Source: Progne subis subis | Taxonomy: Eukaryota; Chordata; Aves; Passeriformes; Hirundinidae | Length of the DNA: 64,000 nt | Assembly: GCA_022316685.1 (NCBI GenBank) | Contig: JAKJHU010000037.1 | Span: 545,792-609,791 of the forward strand | Direction: 5' to 3' | In this document: positions 52,547 through 64,000 of the stretch, piece by piece | Numbering within the stretch: the first letter of the stretch is position 1 | How the letters are laid out: each line of letters begins with the position of its first letter | Program-made: the position numbers and the translations under genes | The notes under the pieces: model-generated | What the model saw: the letters and a program-made list of their open reading frames with translations, nothing else | The model's database searches: none | What the model was told of the DNA's origin: nothing

Positions 52547-55500
52547 GGTGACTACTATTTTTCTATAAGGGACAGGTCTCTGTTAAGAAAGCAGTTACAC
52601 TATTTAGGGTATTTAGGATATTTAGGGCATTGCCACCTAGATCACCTTTTTGAAAGAATCCTACTGTTACACACATACATATTTTCAAGTCCCCAAAGGC
52701 CCTTCAGTTCTTTCTGAGAATGAAAATCTGGAGTGACTTCCAGAAAAAACACAAGAACTAGACAAATAATGCCAAATCCCACATTGGCAAGTAAAAAAGG
52801 GCAGCCACAAATCCTCATCCTCCAATCAGAATAATGGAGGAGTTTCAAGACAAAGAAAGAACTGAACTGAACCAACTCTCATACTCTGAGGGTTGGGGTG
52901 AATGAGTACTTTTTATTGTTATTTTAATGGTTTGGAGTTTTAATAAGGACCTGAAAAGAACACTGGGAAGTTCAAATATGAGAAATGACTGCAATAATAA
53001 ATGACAAAAGATCAGGAAAAGAAAAAAGGCAGCCTGACCACAAAATCCTTGTGGTAGCCAGAAGGACCCAGTAGAATCTGTGGTGGAGCTCCCTTTGGCT
53101 TTTTTTGGGACACTTGCAATATTCCAAGAAACATGAAATAGAAAAGATTTTAAAACAACTGCATGCAATTTTAAATTAACTGCATGCTCCACCTACTATC
53201 ATTAACATCTGTATCTCAGTACTTCTTGCTGAAATCCATTGAAGTCCCGATTCTGCAAATACGTGCTTCACATTCTGCAGCTACAGAGAACTAGTGAAGT
53301 CTGAAATGCATTTTCATATAAACTAAATTACTCCTAGTAAAAAGATCAGGACTTGCAGATATGAGTTCTTTACAGCAGAAATCTTAAACAGCAACCCAGC
53401 CCTTGAAAATCTGGATTCAAAGAACAGGACTAGGATAACTCCTTCAAATTTCATTCCTATAATTTAGAAGTCCTCCTCAAACCCAAAATGATTTTTTTAA
53501 ACAAAATGGAAATTATAAAAAATGAAGTTTGTGGGCTATTTTGCACCTCTTCTCTAATACCATTCTGCCTAGCTTCCAAGTAACTCTAAGACTTAAGAGG
53601 TTTTATCTACTGCCTCTGCTTTACTGGTCTCTATGCATGTGGCAGCTCTCCTACCCCCTGAGCAGTAGAGTTTGGAGAAACAATGACCACTGCAGAGCTG
53701 TGACAGACAAAACAGCCTTCTACAGTCACAGACCTAGAAAAAGAAGAAAGTAATAGCGCTCGTGGACTAGTGCCATTCCATTCATCTTCAATGTTCTGTG
53801 AGTTTTAACCAGTTGTTGTATAGATCAGCGTAGGAATCACTCAATGCACTGGCACTGCTGCAGCCTATCATCCAATTGAAGATGTTGTACTTCAAGTGAA
53901 AATTCTCCCAGAAATTCCCAAGTTTAAATTTAATGAGAGAGCATGAAAATGTAAAAGTGAAAATTTTACTTTCTTGGAAATAAAGTAACTTACAAAGAAA
54001 ACCAATGGTATTTTATTATATTTCAGCATATTTTATTATATTTCAACAAATTTTAATTATTATTTTACTTCCAGAATTTAGCAGTTTACAGTATACTTAT
54101 TTTCTTAAATTATGTTTTAAAAAATTAAAACTACTCCATCTATCCCAAAAATGCCAATGCCTTCACTCAAATCCAGTCAGATACTGAAAATACACCTGAA
54201 TTTCAAGACAGACACATCTGAATTATCTACTGCTTTTTCACTTTTTTTCTAGGGTGAAGACCTCATTTTGACTGATTTCAAATCAGAATGAACACTTATC
54301 TTCTTTATAATCATAAAACAAGAACCATTCACTTTCATATCACATGAATGTTCCAGGAAACATAACGGATGTGATAAAACACATCTTAAAATTTGAGTTG
54401 TGTTTTTCTTGACTAATTTTTCTCTCTTTATGATACAATATACTGTCTCATCATTGAAAAATACACATGCTGACTTTTTAAAGTCTAATCAACATTGTTT
54501 TTTTTATTATCGTAAATGTAAAACCTTAAAAAAATGTGCTTTATCTCCAGATGATTTGGACAGAAAAGAACTGGAGGTTGATTATGCAAATCTGTTTCCA
54601 ATGCTACTAGGGCAAGGATGCTCCACAACTCATAATGCAGTTCTGCAACTCCATTCATCGAAAGTGAGGAAACCACATTTGTTCAGCAAGGTAATAGTGC
54701 TACCTGCTTCTCAGCTGACGTGCATTTAGACCCAGACATGTTGCACAACGTGGACAGCGACAGTGAGAAAACACTGAGAAGAAAAATTCTAACCTAGGTA
54801 TTACAAGAAATCAAGTTAAACTCAAGACAAGCTTGCTCTGTCCTTAAAGAAACATCACAGTAAATAAATGCAGTCTGATTCAGCTCTCACTGCAGTCAGG
54901 TAAGATGTAATCTCTCAAGTCAAGGCATTTAAATAAGTGAAATAAAGTATAAAGGCAAAATCAATCAGTAATGCTGAGTATAATTTTTTAAAACAACAAG
55001 TTTGAGACATTTCTGAGAATGTGTTCAGCAGATGTATTCTTTTGGCTTTGCGGCATACATTTAAGAAGGAATTCAGACATTCTGTCACATCATTTAACCC
55101 TGACATCTTTAGAGTTTGTAGCAATATGGAATTTGGTGGGAATATTGCAGGTTTATCTTCTGCTTATCCTAGAAATACTCACCCAAACATTATCTGAGGA
55201 AACTTCACTTTGCATAGATATAAACAAGCTCATGCCCTCTGCAGCCTATCTCCTCTGAGCATCCTTCAGCTCCTCATAACTCCCACGTGGGAATAAGACT
55301 GAGCACATACCATGCTTACAGAGCAACTACCTACCTTTCACTTCAGACTGTAGGAGCAGATTCAGGAGGCAAGCCTATCTTGAGAAAGTGGGAAAGGGAG
55401 TGCGAGAAGCCTGGCAGATGAATGGAGCTAAAGAACTGGGAGAAGAATTGGTTCAGGACTCAGACCAGAGCTTTTTCAACAGGTGAGGGCTCAGACCTCA

Positions 55501-56402
55501 GGACAAGGTCCATCAATCAGTAAGATAGTTATTTGTCAGTAGCCAATGTCCAATACAGCTACTTTTTCTAAGAGGTACAATTCATTGCTTTTACCTTTCT
55601 GTTGATGCTATTAAAAACAGCCCTTCTTAAGCCTCGTGTGTGAGCAAACCATCCTTGGTTATATAATCCATGCTTACTGCAAAATAAGACAAACATGGAC
55701 ATGTTATTTTTGCTCATATGAATTAGCTTTTTAATATTTTCAGATCGTAAAGGCAGGTAGAGAGTCTCCCTGCACTGCCAGTAGAGCAGTTTTTCAGCTC
55801 TGCCAATGAGTTGAGTTTACATGTATATGAAGCCACACTTTTTGTATAAAGAGCAGAACTATGGAGGATAATTAGCTCTGCCATATGAAGAGACTCTGAA
55901 CTTATCTTGGAAGGTAGAACCTATTTTGATAGCTTGGCATCTCATTTTTTCTCTGGAATGGAACTCCTCCTGTGGAATAACAACTCATTACCATGGGAAC
56001 ATAACGGCTTTAGAAAGCCTTGTGCTGGATCAGCTACAACAGGGGAGTTACTGACTGCAAAAGCAGCTCTGCTTCAGAGTATAAAACGTTGCTGCAACTT
56101 TTTTTCTTTGCACTGAGTCTTTCTTGTCTTTGCTTGTTTCTGCATGTTCTAATTCATTAGTTGCAGAAATGCCTCAATGACATCTCGAATGTGAGCAGCA
56201 AGACAACTCTTTAAAACTGGCAGGAGGACAACCCATTGGTGACTACCTGAATGCTTTATAATATCCACAAAAAGAATGAAATATTTTTTTTATTTGAAAA
56301 TAAATGAAATATTATTTTTATGCTTATTCAGACTTATAACCAAACTGATAGTACATATAACCAGATCAAATGTCTATAATGGGTCCCGCCTATTAATCAA
56401 GC
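52547..56402. other. AT-rich unique non-coding block
   Basis: No gene or named repeat was recognised. A small two-copy tandem duplication is at 54009-54045. The frame at 54400-54729 (109 codons) has no recognisable domain and is AT-rich, so I do not call it. Confidence 0.5.
54009..54045. repeat. Two-copy 20-base-period duplication
   Basis: TATTTTATTATATTTCA occurs at 54009-54025 and again, identical, at 54029-54045. It looks like a local slippage duplication in AT-rich DNA. Confidence 0.85.
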
Positions 56403-57114
56403 TGTTTTGGCTTGAAAGACAGGTATCTGCTAGGGGGAGGTGGGGCCTCTCTAGGAATGGGGAATTCCAATCCCTTCCCTCCAAGTTATTATAATTTAGA
56501 AGATTAAAGAGGCTTTTCAGTTAGAGATATGGGGAAAGGAATAAGACTTCTTTACTAGTAAGTATAACAAGGCAAACAAACAACAACTACAGCATTAATA
56601 ATAAACAGAACCAGGAACCTTGAGGAGCTTTGTTTCACAAAGCCTGGGGCATTCTGATCCCTTGGGATCCCAAGAGCACCAAGCTGGAATGGTGGAAACT
56701 CTCGGGCTGGTGGATGGAACGGCGAGGGTCCCCAGCAGGCAGGGGGGTGTCCTGGCAGGCAAGGGGGGTGCCCCAGCAAAGTGAGCAGTGCTGAAGAAGC
56801 CGCGACAGCTGGGCAGGGCTGGCCCAGCTCTAGCAGGGCAGGCAAAGGGGCTCCGAATTCCTGGGCACTCCAGCAGATGATGGATGGTGGTAGAATTCCC
56901 AAGACCGGACTCTCCATTATCAGTGGACTATTCACGCACCTAGCCCGACCATCCTCTCTGAAACCAAGAGCAGAAGAAACCACCCTTAGCTCCTGGAGCC
57001 CCCAAGCCTTTCCCTCCCCCCCAAACTAAGTGATCTACCACCCTCACCACTGCATTTGTGTGAGTCAAGTACCCTTTTAAGCATCAGTATTTAGTCTCTT
57101 AGCAATTCATGACA
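56403..57114 (-). mobile_element. Avian endogenous retroviral LTR (probably minus strand)
   Basis: A block of about 700 bases with LTR features. The plus strand opens with TGTTTTGGCTTGAAAGACAG at 56403, which I recognise as the reverse complement of the end of a common passerine LTR. Next come the GGTATCTGCTAGGGGGAGG and GTTATTATAATTTAGAAG blocks (56421-56505). On the minus strand the order is a GC-rich U3-like segment (57030 down to 56650), an AGTAAAG poly-A-signal variant near 56555, then U5 ending in CCAAAACA. The far end was set at the TG/CA word at 57114 and is approximate, with no target-site duplication seen. A large CpG- and GC-rich segment (about 56690-56900) gives spurious long frames on both strands. 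No internal retroviral genes adjoin. Confidence 0.65.
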
Positions 57115-57608
57115 GGGGGGAAAAGTTCTATAGGGAAAGAAAAAAAACCCAAAACTAAACCCCCAACACAAGCAATAATTAGAATATTCACAATACTTGT
57201 GAGAACATATTCTCTTGATAATGATGATATTTTTCTCCATGGTACTAGATAATATTAAAAAAAATTTGGAAACCACTGCCTTCCACATGCTTCCAGGTAT
57301 GTATAACACTAAGAAAATTTTACACAGATCTCCAGTCCTGCAAGTGTAATTTTTTATCTTTCTTCCCAGAACCATAAAAATGATGCAGTTCATCAAAGTA
57401 TATGAGTGAACAAAGGAGCTCTTTCACAGCATCGGTAAACCACAGTCAGAAATAATCTTTACTGATTAGAAACACTGGGATAACAAAGAAAGTCAGAGAA
57501 AGGTGTCATTTTAAAGGCATGCTTCAGTGTTGATTCTCATCCTCATGCCACATTCTCATTTTAATGTGAAGTCTCAGGCAATTACCATAAGAATTTACCA
57601 AAATAATT
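57115..57608. other. Unique spacer between LTR and old CR1
   Basis: Nothing recognisable. It is AT-rich with a short G-run at its start, directly after the LTR. Confidence 0.5.
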
Positions 57609-58425
57609 TAAAAACTGGCATACTAGGTCAGACCAAAGACACCAATTATATCTGGTCTCCTATGGGAATGAGAAATGAAGGCCTAAGCATAGCTGAATAG
57701 CAACTCCACGTTGGTACTCCTGCAAATACCATTCCAGTTCTGAACAATTTGCAACGTGGGCCTTCTGAGGCAGAGGTAGTATCTTTGTGATTTGCAATCT
57801 TTCTCATTTTCATTCACTCTGCTGTTCACCTCTTGAATTCTTGCAACTATTTTAGCACTAGTAGCATTCTTATGTTGAAGATCCCTAGACTAGATATGTT
57901 ATGACAATATCATGGATATTTGCACCATTTGTTTCTAAGAGGTCGCAGGCTGTTTTATGCTGACAGATCTTAGATCTTGTATTGAAAGACTAAGCAAATA
58001 ACCAAACCTTATTTTCCTTCTCCATGGTTTCATAGATGCCCGTTATATATCCTCACAAAATTCCTCCTTTTCTCTGAGCTGGAGTCTCTCTCAATTAAGC
58101 TGTTCCTTATGCAGAGATATTCCATACATTTGATCTTTTTTGAAATGAGGAAGGGTGACAGAAAGAATCTGACCACAGCATTCAAGACACAAAGCATCTA
58201 CACATGTATTTACAAAATGATGCAATGTTTTGAGGTTTATCTTGTGTTCTCTTTCTGGTAATCCCTAACATTTGATTAGTACCCATTGCACGACTGAGCA
58301 CTGAGCAGAATTTTCATAGAACTAAGTCTTAAATTCAAGATCTTCCAGAGTGGTAGTGGTCATCCCAGAGCTGGGAATCACATTGTATGTAACATTAGGA
58401 CTTTTCACGCTGTCAATTTTCTCTG
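57609..58425 (-). mobile_element. Ancient diverged CR1-type LINE copy (minus strand)
   Basis: A long, strongly decayed CR1-superfamily fragment, read on the plus strand as its reverse complement. Landmarks in order match the turtle/crocodile/bird CR1 3' region I know. GGCATACTAGGTCAGACCAAAG (57617-57638) corresponds to the '...tactgggtcagaccaaaggtcc' terminal block. A TTCTGAACAATTTG... GGCCTTCTGAGGCAGAGG segment follows (57739-57775). Then come CTTTTCTCTGAGCTGGAG, AGCTGTTCCTTATGCAGAG, TTTTTTGAAATGAGGAAGGGTGACAG and ACAGCATTCAAGACACAAAG (58066-58195). Last is AATCCCTAACATTTGATTAG... CATTGCACGACTGAGCA... CATAGAACTAAGT... AAGATCTTCCAGAGTGGTAG (58260-58356). The collinear order over about 800 bases makes chance unlikely. 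Divergence is much higher than in the CR1 copies near 16-17 kb. No coding capacity remains. Confidence 0.7.
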
Positions 58426-60321
58426 AAGAGTGAGCAAGAGTGATAACATTATCACAAAACATTCTTTCACATCACTTAAATTATTCCACTGGCTTCTGGA
58501 GGATATCCACATCTTTAATTCATTTATATTCTTAGGCATAACTCATCTTCATAAATCTGCACCTGATATCCTTAATGCATTTTGGAACTGGCTTTGGTTT
58601 GTAGGGGTGGTGAGGTGGATAGCACTTTAATTTAGTATCCCAGTCAAGGGTAAAAAAAAAGCAAATACAGGAGGATGAGATTTGGGCCTTTCTCAGAGGA
58701 GAGTGTGGTAGCATGTGTAATGGGAGGACAGAGTGTCTTCTGAGTATTGACTCAGTTGCTATCATTAGTTATGAAGCACTTATGAACAAAATCTGCTTTT
58801 CAAGTAAAAATACACAGAGAAGAACACACAGAAGAAAAGAATTATGCACAAATACAATCTGTACATTGAATCTTACCTGAGGGGATTTTTTGCTAAAAAT
58901 TGCTAAGTCCAAATAAATTCTATGGCACTTGAAAATTACTTCCCTGCATTAGGCAATTTTAAGAAGAGTAATATCTGTAGGAGAGCACCCAGATGGCAAA
59001 TAAACTAGACTGGTTCTTTCCCAATATTATTCCTCAAAAATTCTGAATTTGGGGAAAGAATGCTTCATATTTTATAGTCTTTATGTGCCTCAAATACCTG
59101 GGGGTTGTGTATGTGCTGTCATATTAAGATACAGGGCAGAAAGCATTTGCCTGTGTTAAATGTATCATTTAACTTTTTTCACCTGCACTTTGTCTGCACC
59201 ACTCAGGAACTTCTCCTCCTATTCTGGCACCCTCTGAACAGTTTCAAACCCCTATTATTTCCAGAAAAATGTCTCAGGTGAAAAATACAAACATCCTCAA
59301 AAGATCTCTGAAGTACTCATAATAATGACAACAATCACAAAGTAAGGTGAAATTTAAAGATTTATTCCCATTTTGCACTGGATGAGAAGAATTTCTGAAG
59401 ACTTAATTGCAAGCATTCAAAAACCTTTATAAAACATTGCTGCAATACATGGCACAGAGTACACAACTCCGTTCAGGTTCATTCATTGCTCAAGAAGTGG
59501 AGACGAACCTGCTAAGGATATGATTGTATTTTTCCTGGTCCTAGAATAATTATTGTAGCTGATAATAACTCTTTATTATAATTGCACCTGAGTAATTATC
59601 GAGGTCACAGACACATTGAGTGAGGCATTGTATGAACACAGGGAAGCTGCCCCTGTTTTAAACAGCTTACAATTAAATTAAACAAGATGTATGAAAATGA
59701 CAGGAAGGAATAAAATTCACAAACTGAATAGCATGATTGCAGCAAATGTCAACCCATGACTGCTTTTCTCAGGATGAATTGGAGGCTATTAAGCATTGGC
59801 ATAGCACATGGAAAGAAGAATGGAGCCACCAAAAAAGGTAGGACCACTAGTGACTGAATGACACAAAATAGTTAGAAATAAATTTAGGGAAGGGCAGGGA
59901 CGCATGAATGACAGGTGTAACAGGTTTGCTGTGGCTTTGTCCACACACCAAAGGTACTGTAAAGCTGTCCCCTATGAAAATGGCCTAAGAGGAACTGCTC
60001 TCACACTTTCCCATGAGGAGCTGTCTGGGCATGCCCAGCCTGGCATAGGCCCAGTGCCCCACACTCCAAAGGCTCTTACAGCCTCCTTGGTCTACCCCCA
60101 TATACAAGAGTCAGTCAGGCCTTCCAGCAGGTACAGAAAGGACAGGAAAGTATGAGCAAGGGATGCATGGGAAGCATTCATGCCACCTGAACCTGCCATA
60201 TCCTGCCTTCACTAGAGTGTCCACTGCCAGAAGCCACTCCCATACCCGTCTCCTTTCTCAGAGTCCAGGAGTACCCCCAACAAAGGCACAGTGCCCTTGA
60301 GCATGGAAGAGGCTAGTATAA
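58426..60321. other. Non-coding block, upstream of the 60.3 kb frame
   Basis: I recognise nothing specific. The segment around 59530-59620 has AT-core words (ATAATTATTGTAGCTGATAA, GAGTAATTATCGAGG) and could be a conserved element. From about 59900 the composition becomes GC-richer, with an 83-codon plus-strand frame (59904-60155) that lacks a recognisable domain. This GC-richer part leads into the candidate exon at 60341. Confidence 0.4.
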
Positions 60322-60340
60322 GTGCTCCATATTTTTTCAG

Positions 60341-60615
60341 TGTCTGCAGAAGGTCAGAAAGCTACTAAGCAACCTAAGGTACGCTATTCCAGTAACGCTA
60401 CTCCACTAAGACTGTCCTTGAGAAAGTCAGCAAAATGGGCCCAGCTGGCCCCATCTCCAGCAGGCAGCAATGTTTATGGCATGGACAGAGAAATTTTTAG
60501 TGCGAGTCAAGTGCCAAGTTTGCATCTTGGCCGGGTTCCTGAAAGAAAATTTCCCAGACCAAACTTACGACCTTGGGAAGCCAAGCCTATAACAAAACCA
60601 TCAGATCAAATCTAA
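60341..60615 (+). CDS. Candidate terminal coding exon or retrocopy fragment, unknown protein
   Basis: I do not recognise this protein. A splice-acceptor-like sequence (CTCCATATTTTTTCAG) ends at 60340. From there one frame stays open for about 91 codons to a TAA at 60613-60615; the same frame is closed by a TAA at 60319-60321 just upstream. The peptide is basic, serine- and proline-rich and has no cysteine: KVRYSSNATPLRLSLRKS near its start, SNVYGMDREIFSASQVPS in the middle, and RVPERKFPRPNLRPWEAKP near its end. It has no membrane segment. There is no usable ATG at the start (the frame opens at GTG, 60322), which argues for an exon or retrocopy rather than a whole gene. Downstream lie about 715 bases and an AATAAA at 61332-61337, as in a 3' untranslated region. 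A chance frame in GC-richer DNA remains possible. Confidence 0.28.
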
Positions 60616-61364
60616 TCCTTCCAGGGTCATGGGCTTTGCAGTGTCTGAGACACAACAGCTTCACACGGCAGCATTGTGTACCGCAAGGTTCATTTTGCAA
60701 CCTAAAAAGCTGCAGTGTTCAGTTTTTATCTGGTTTGTGAATGTTCTTATGCAGACTGGCTGCTCGGATACACAGATGCAGCAGCCAGGCCAGCATCCAA
60801 GCAGGCACTAACACCACTCTGTAGGGCAGCTGGTAGTAGGTGTGGCAGGTTCAAGTAATCATGCACCAGAAACATGGATTGGGCCCCAAGCAAGTGAACA
60901 TTATCTACCTGCATAAACTAAGCAAATTTTAATTGCCTGGCAACATCAGTCACGATGACCAGCTGCTGGTATTAGAGCAGGAACTTCAGTGGTACAAACT
61001 GTGCCCAAACTCTATGCAAAATGGACTGACCTTACTTTGGGAGGAGGGGGACAGTGATGTAGAAGGACTGGCCTTTCCAGAAGCATTCCACTTCTCATTG
61101 TATGTGGCTGCAGCCTGCTTCTGCTTCAAGCGGGTTCATGCACCTTTCCAAGAAACATTGTCCTGGGATCTGTTTGTGGAACATCAACTTTTATATGTCT
61201 TGATTAGCACACAGCCAAGTCTTAAGAAAAACAAGACCATAGGTTGTACAAAGATGCATGCATTTAAAATTATTTATTTTTCACTTAATTTGCAAATCAA
61301 AACACAACACTTGAGGCTTTTTGCCCCAGTAAATAAAAAACTATGCTTATTTTTTTCACACTAG
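60616..61364 (+). other. Possible 3' untranslated region with polyadenylation signal
   Basis: If 60341-60615 is a terminal exon, this stretch would be its 3' UTR, ending near the AATAAA at 61332-61337. It also contains a 143-codon stop-to-stop frame (60933-61364) in a different phase. That frame starts without an ATG and turns AT-rich and lysine-rich in its second half. I recognise no domain in it. AATAAA words are common in this AT-rich DNA, so the signal is weak evidence. Confidence 0.25.
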
Positions 61365-64000
61365 ACAAAAACATATTGTTCTGAAGTATAAAAATAAGTT
61401 TTGTTCAACAATAGCTAAACATGAAATTAATATTATTTTTCCATATCCTCAATAGATTAATGCATAATAATAATAATAATATCATCATCATTTCAGTCTT
61501 CAGATGTCTTTCTATAGTTCTAAAAAAATACATTCTTTTTCTTACTCAAGATGACAAATACAGTTTCTTTGCAAGTTTGGGACTTTGTTTAGTTGTTCAT
61601 TTTCACTGATATGTTTCGTTTTAAGTGGCACTGAGCTTAGCATTACATATTTAACAGACATTTATTGGTTTTGTGAAAACTGCAATTCTTGGCATATTTT
61701 CTTCAATTAGATCAACCATAAACATGTTATGTGGGTATGCAGTTATTTGGTTTATTTGTAAACATAGGTAATAAAATGTTTGTATTGCAATACCTCTTTG
61801 TGCAGAGTATTCATGTTATTTCTTCCATTGGAACTTGCTCATTAATCATGGTGACAGCTGATACTTTTTTCACTGACATGAGATATACAATTGCTAAAAA
61901 ATTTGTTAGAAAGCTTAATATTGTCATTTATGATATCTGCAAAATAGAGAGAACTTTCACGGGAAAACTAATATGACAAATATCGATACCAGTGGTAGAT
62001 GTCTTTTGTCTCACAAGTAGTGACCTCTTTGAAAGGCACTAAGCTGCAAAATGTGAAGACCACAGACTTTTAAATGCATAATGCATGTGTACTCAAGAAA
62101 TTCTTCACACATAAACTCAAAATTATTTAGCTGACACTAGATATCCTAAAGGGTGGAAGAAGCAAAAGTTCTGTTCTTATTAGGATGACATATGAATAGA
62201 GACATGTAATAATTAATTTAACCAAATACTCTATGCCTTATGAAAAAATAAATAGAATCCAAGTAGCAGCTGATGTCTGAAGAAAGGGGTGAGACTGTAA
62301 ACTGTGATCTGGTAAGGACATACCACCCTTGTGAAACAGGAGTAAAACCAGTATCTACAAAGAGATAAAACTTCAGAGCTAACCCAGTTGGACAGAAGGA
62401 AACAACCATAAAGGATAAACTCTCAGATCAACGGAGTTTAGATTTCACTTTGACAGATTCCTCTATATTAGATATGTTGTATAATAGAGCTACAAGAAGA
62501 AGAATAATAAAACATTTGTAGCTGGTGACATCCTCCAGTGACCTGAGGTGGGTGAACACCAAGAAAAGCTTACAAAAAAAATCTCAATGACTCTAAGAGA
62601 ACAAAAGTAAACTGTCGAAGGAAGTCTCACGGTCAAATTTGGAAAAGTCCTGATTTCTATATGAGAAGTTGAGAAAGAGAAACAAAAGTAGCCTCTTTTC
62701 TATTTCAGTCAAGCTCTTGTCACAAATAAACCTGGCCATTCTAGAAAGACTTCAGCCTTCCCAGACTCTTTCTGTGCTGTTGTGACTATGCATTTGGGAT
62801 CAGCATCAATTTCCTAGGGCACTTACAACTAAATTCAAACTGTTAACAGCACTCCAGCTTGTATTTTCTTTTTTAAATGTATCTTGAGGTGTTGCTCTAT
62901 GAGGACTATCAGGAATGCCTAGGAAGTTTAGCACCAGTTTATACTGGTTTCCATCTTCAAAAGTGCCACCATGAAGTTCCTGTTGGAGAAAAGCCTGTTT
63001 TAATGCATCATGACCACAGAAAGAAAGTGCCTGATAAAGAGTCAAGAACCCCATACTATGCATAATCAGAAAACTCAGAAATTATGAATATGAGTTTTAG
63101 CAATCTGGCAAGGGACCTGTTTAATTGTTATCAATTTCCTTTAGTTAAGACAATAGAAAGTTCCTTTGCAGATATCCCCTTTTTATTTTATTATTATTTT
63201 TGCAAAAAAGATTCACGGACGTAAAGAGAGCAAGGACTAAGGAGACACACATTTCCTGTCAGTAAAACGTATTATCTTACAGATGTCACTAAAAAACTCA
63301 GAGCAGAGTTTTGTCCTTGAATATATATGCCACTGCTGTTTACTTTAATGGGAGATATGTGCCATATTCCAGTGATCAACCTTGGCACTTCCAGAGAACT
63401 CCAGCTAGGAAACCAAATGCTTATTTCATAGACGTGCTGTGTTGCTATTGTTGGAGAGATGTAGACACCAGCAGACAGTACACAGTCTTTCAATTTTGCT
63501 TGTTTTAGAAGCATAACTGGTTTAGTACATGCTTGAAGAAACCTCACCTCCTTTATTAAACTCTCTGAGCACCAGCTCTTACACCAAAACTTCTATGATT
63601 ATCCCATCATCTTTTTTTTCCTTCAGAATGGTAGACTGACTTTCAGAACACACTCTTAGATTCCTAGCACAAAATCCAGATGCCACATGTTCTTCAAACA
63701 TGAAATTACACAGAGAAGAATCAAATGGAATGCTTATGAAAGTCTCTGAAATTAGGTATGGATTAATCTTGTTCTGTTATTTTTTTTGTGAAAGCCCAAA
63801 GTCTCACCCTAAGCTATTTATTTTATCATTACAATTCTGGCTACATTCATCCTTCTTTATTTCATATTGGTTTAAAACACTTAAAATCAAATATTTTTTG
63901 GTTTTATCAAATTCCAGAGTCCATCAAGTTAATATATTAATTTGTCATAGGACATAGAATATGTATAGTCAGGTGGGAAGAGACTAGGAAGTATGTACAG
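61365..64000. other. AT-rich unique non-coding block
   Basis: No gene or named repeat was recognised. A short TAA microsatellite (about 61454-61471) runs into three ATC units. The remaining frames are short with no motifs. Confidence 0.5.

Noticed and set aside
55980..56000. RFX-type X-box (TTACCATGGGAAC)
   Set aside because: The match to the palindromic consensus is partial and isolated. A similar half-match occurs near 14110, so chance is the simplest explanation.
56555..56983. 142-codon minus-strand frame as a gene
   Set aside because: It lies inside the GC-rich part of a retroviral LTR and shows no domain; GC-rich LTRs commonly give such frames.
1..64000. tRNA genes, CRISPR arrays, bacterial operons or intact retroviral gag/pol/env
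   Set aside because: No tRNA A/B-box pair, spaced direct-repeat array, dense coding or retroviral gene segment was seen on either strand by eye.

Overview
The window looks like non-coding nuclear DNA from a bird, probably intergenic or deep intronic. It is AT-rich, has no dense coding and no bacterial-style operons, and carries many homopolymer tracts. The bird assignment rests on the repeats: three CR1 LINE fragments with the avian 3' end, an older CR1 copy, a CR1-type endonuclease remnant, and three retroviral LTRs of types I recognise from avian genomes. A songbird-like origin is possible but is only inference. All family names come from memory of consensus sequences; no search was run.

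Layout: 1-3977 is unique AT-rich DNA. 3978-4344 is a long GGAA microsatellite with about 66 uninterrupted units. 4345-16050 is unique sequence with one CTCF-like motif near 7400. 16051-16557 and 17454-17726 are two minus-strand CR1 3' ends. 17727-26450 is unique, with several poly-A tracts and a 60-base poly-T. 26560-27250 is a GC- and CpG-enriched island of unknown origin. 27263-43681 is unique, including blocks that look like conserved non-coding DNA. 43682-45012 is a repeat cluster: a truncated ERVL-type LTR abutting a CR1 scrap, then a broken LINE endonuclease segment. 51958-52546 is an apparently complete solo LTR with a TATA box and polyadenylation signal. 56403-57114 is another LTR. 57609-58425 is an old, diverged CR1 copy. 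60322-61364 is the only place that looks at all coding-like: a 97-codon reading frame behind a splice-acceptor-like sequence, followed by a polyadenylation signal.

I recognise no complete host protein-coding gene, tRNA, rRNA or CRISPR array. Most open reading frames here are chance frames or shadows of repeats. No novel biological system could be demonstrated. The items most worth a second look are the 60.3 kb reading frame, the 26.6-27.2 kb CpG island, the intact LTR promoter at 52.2 kb, the GGAA array and the ancient CR1.
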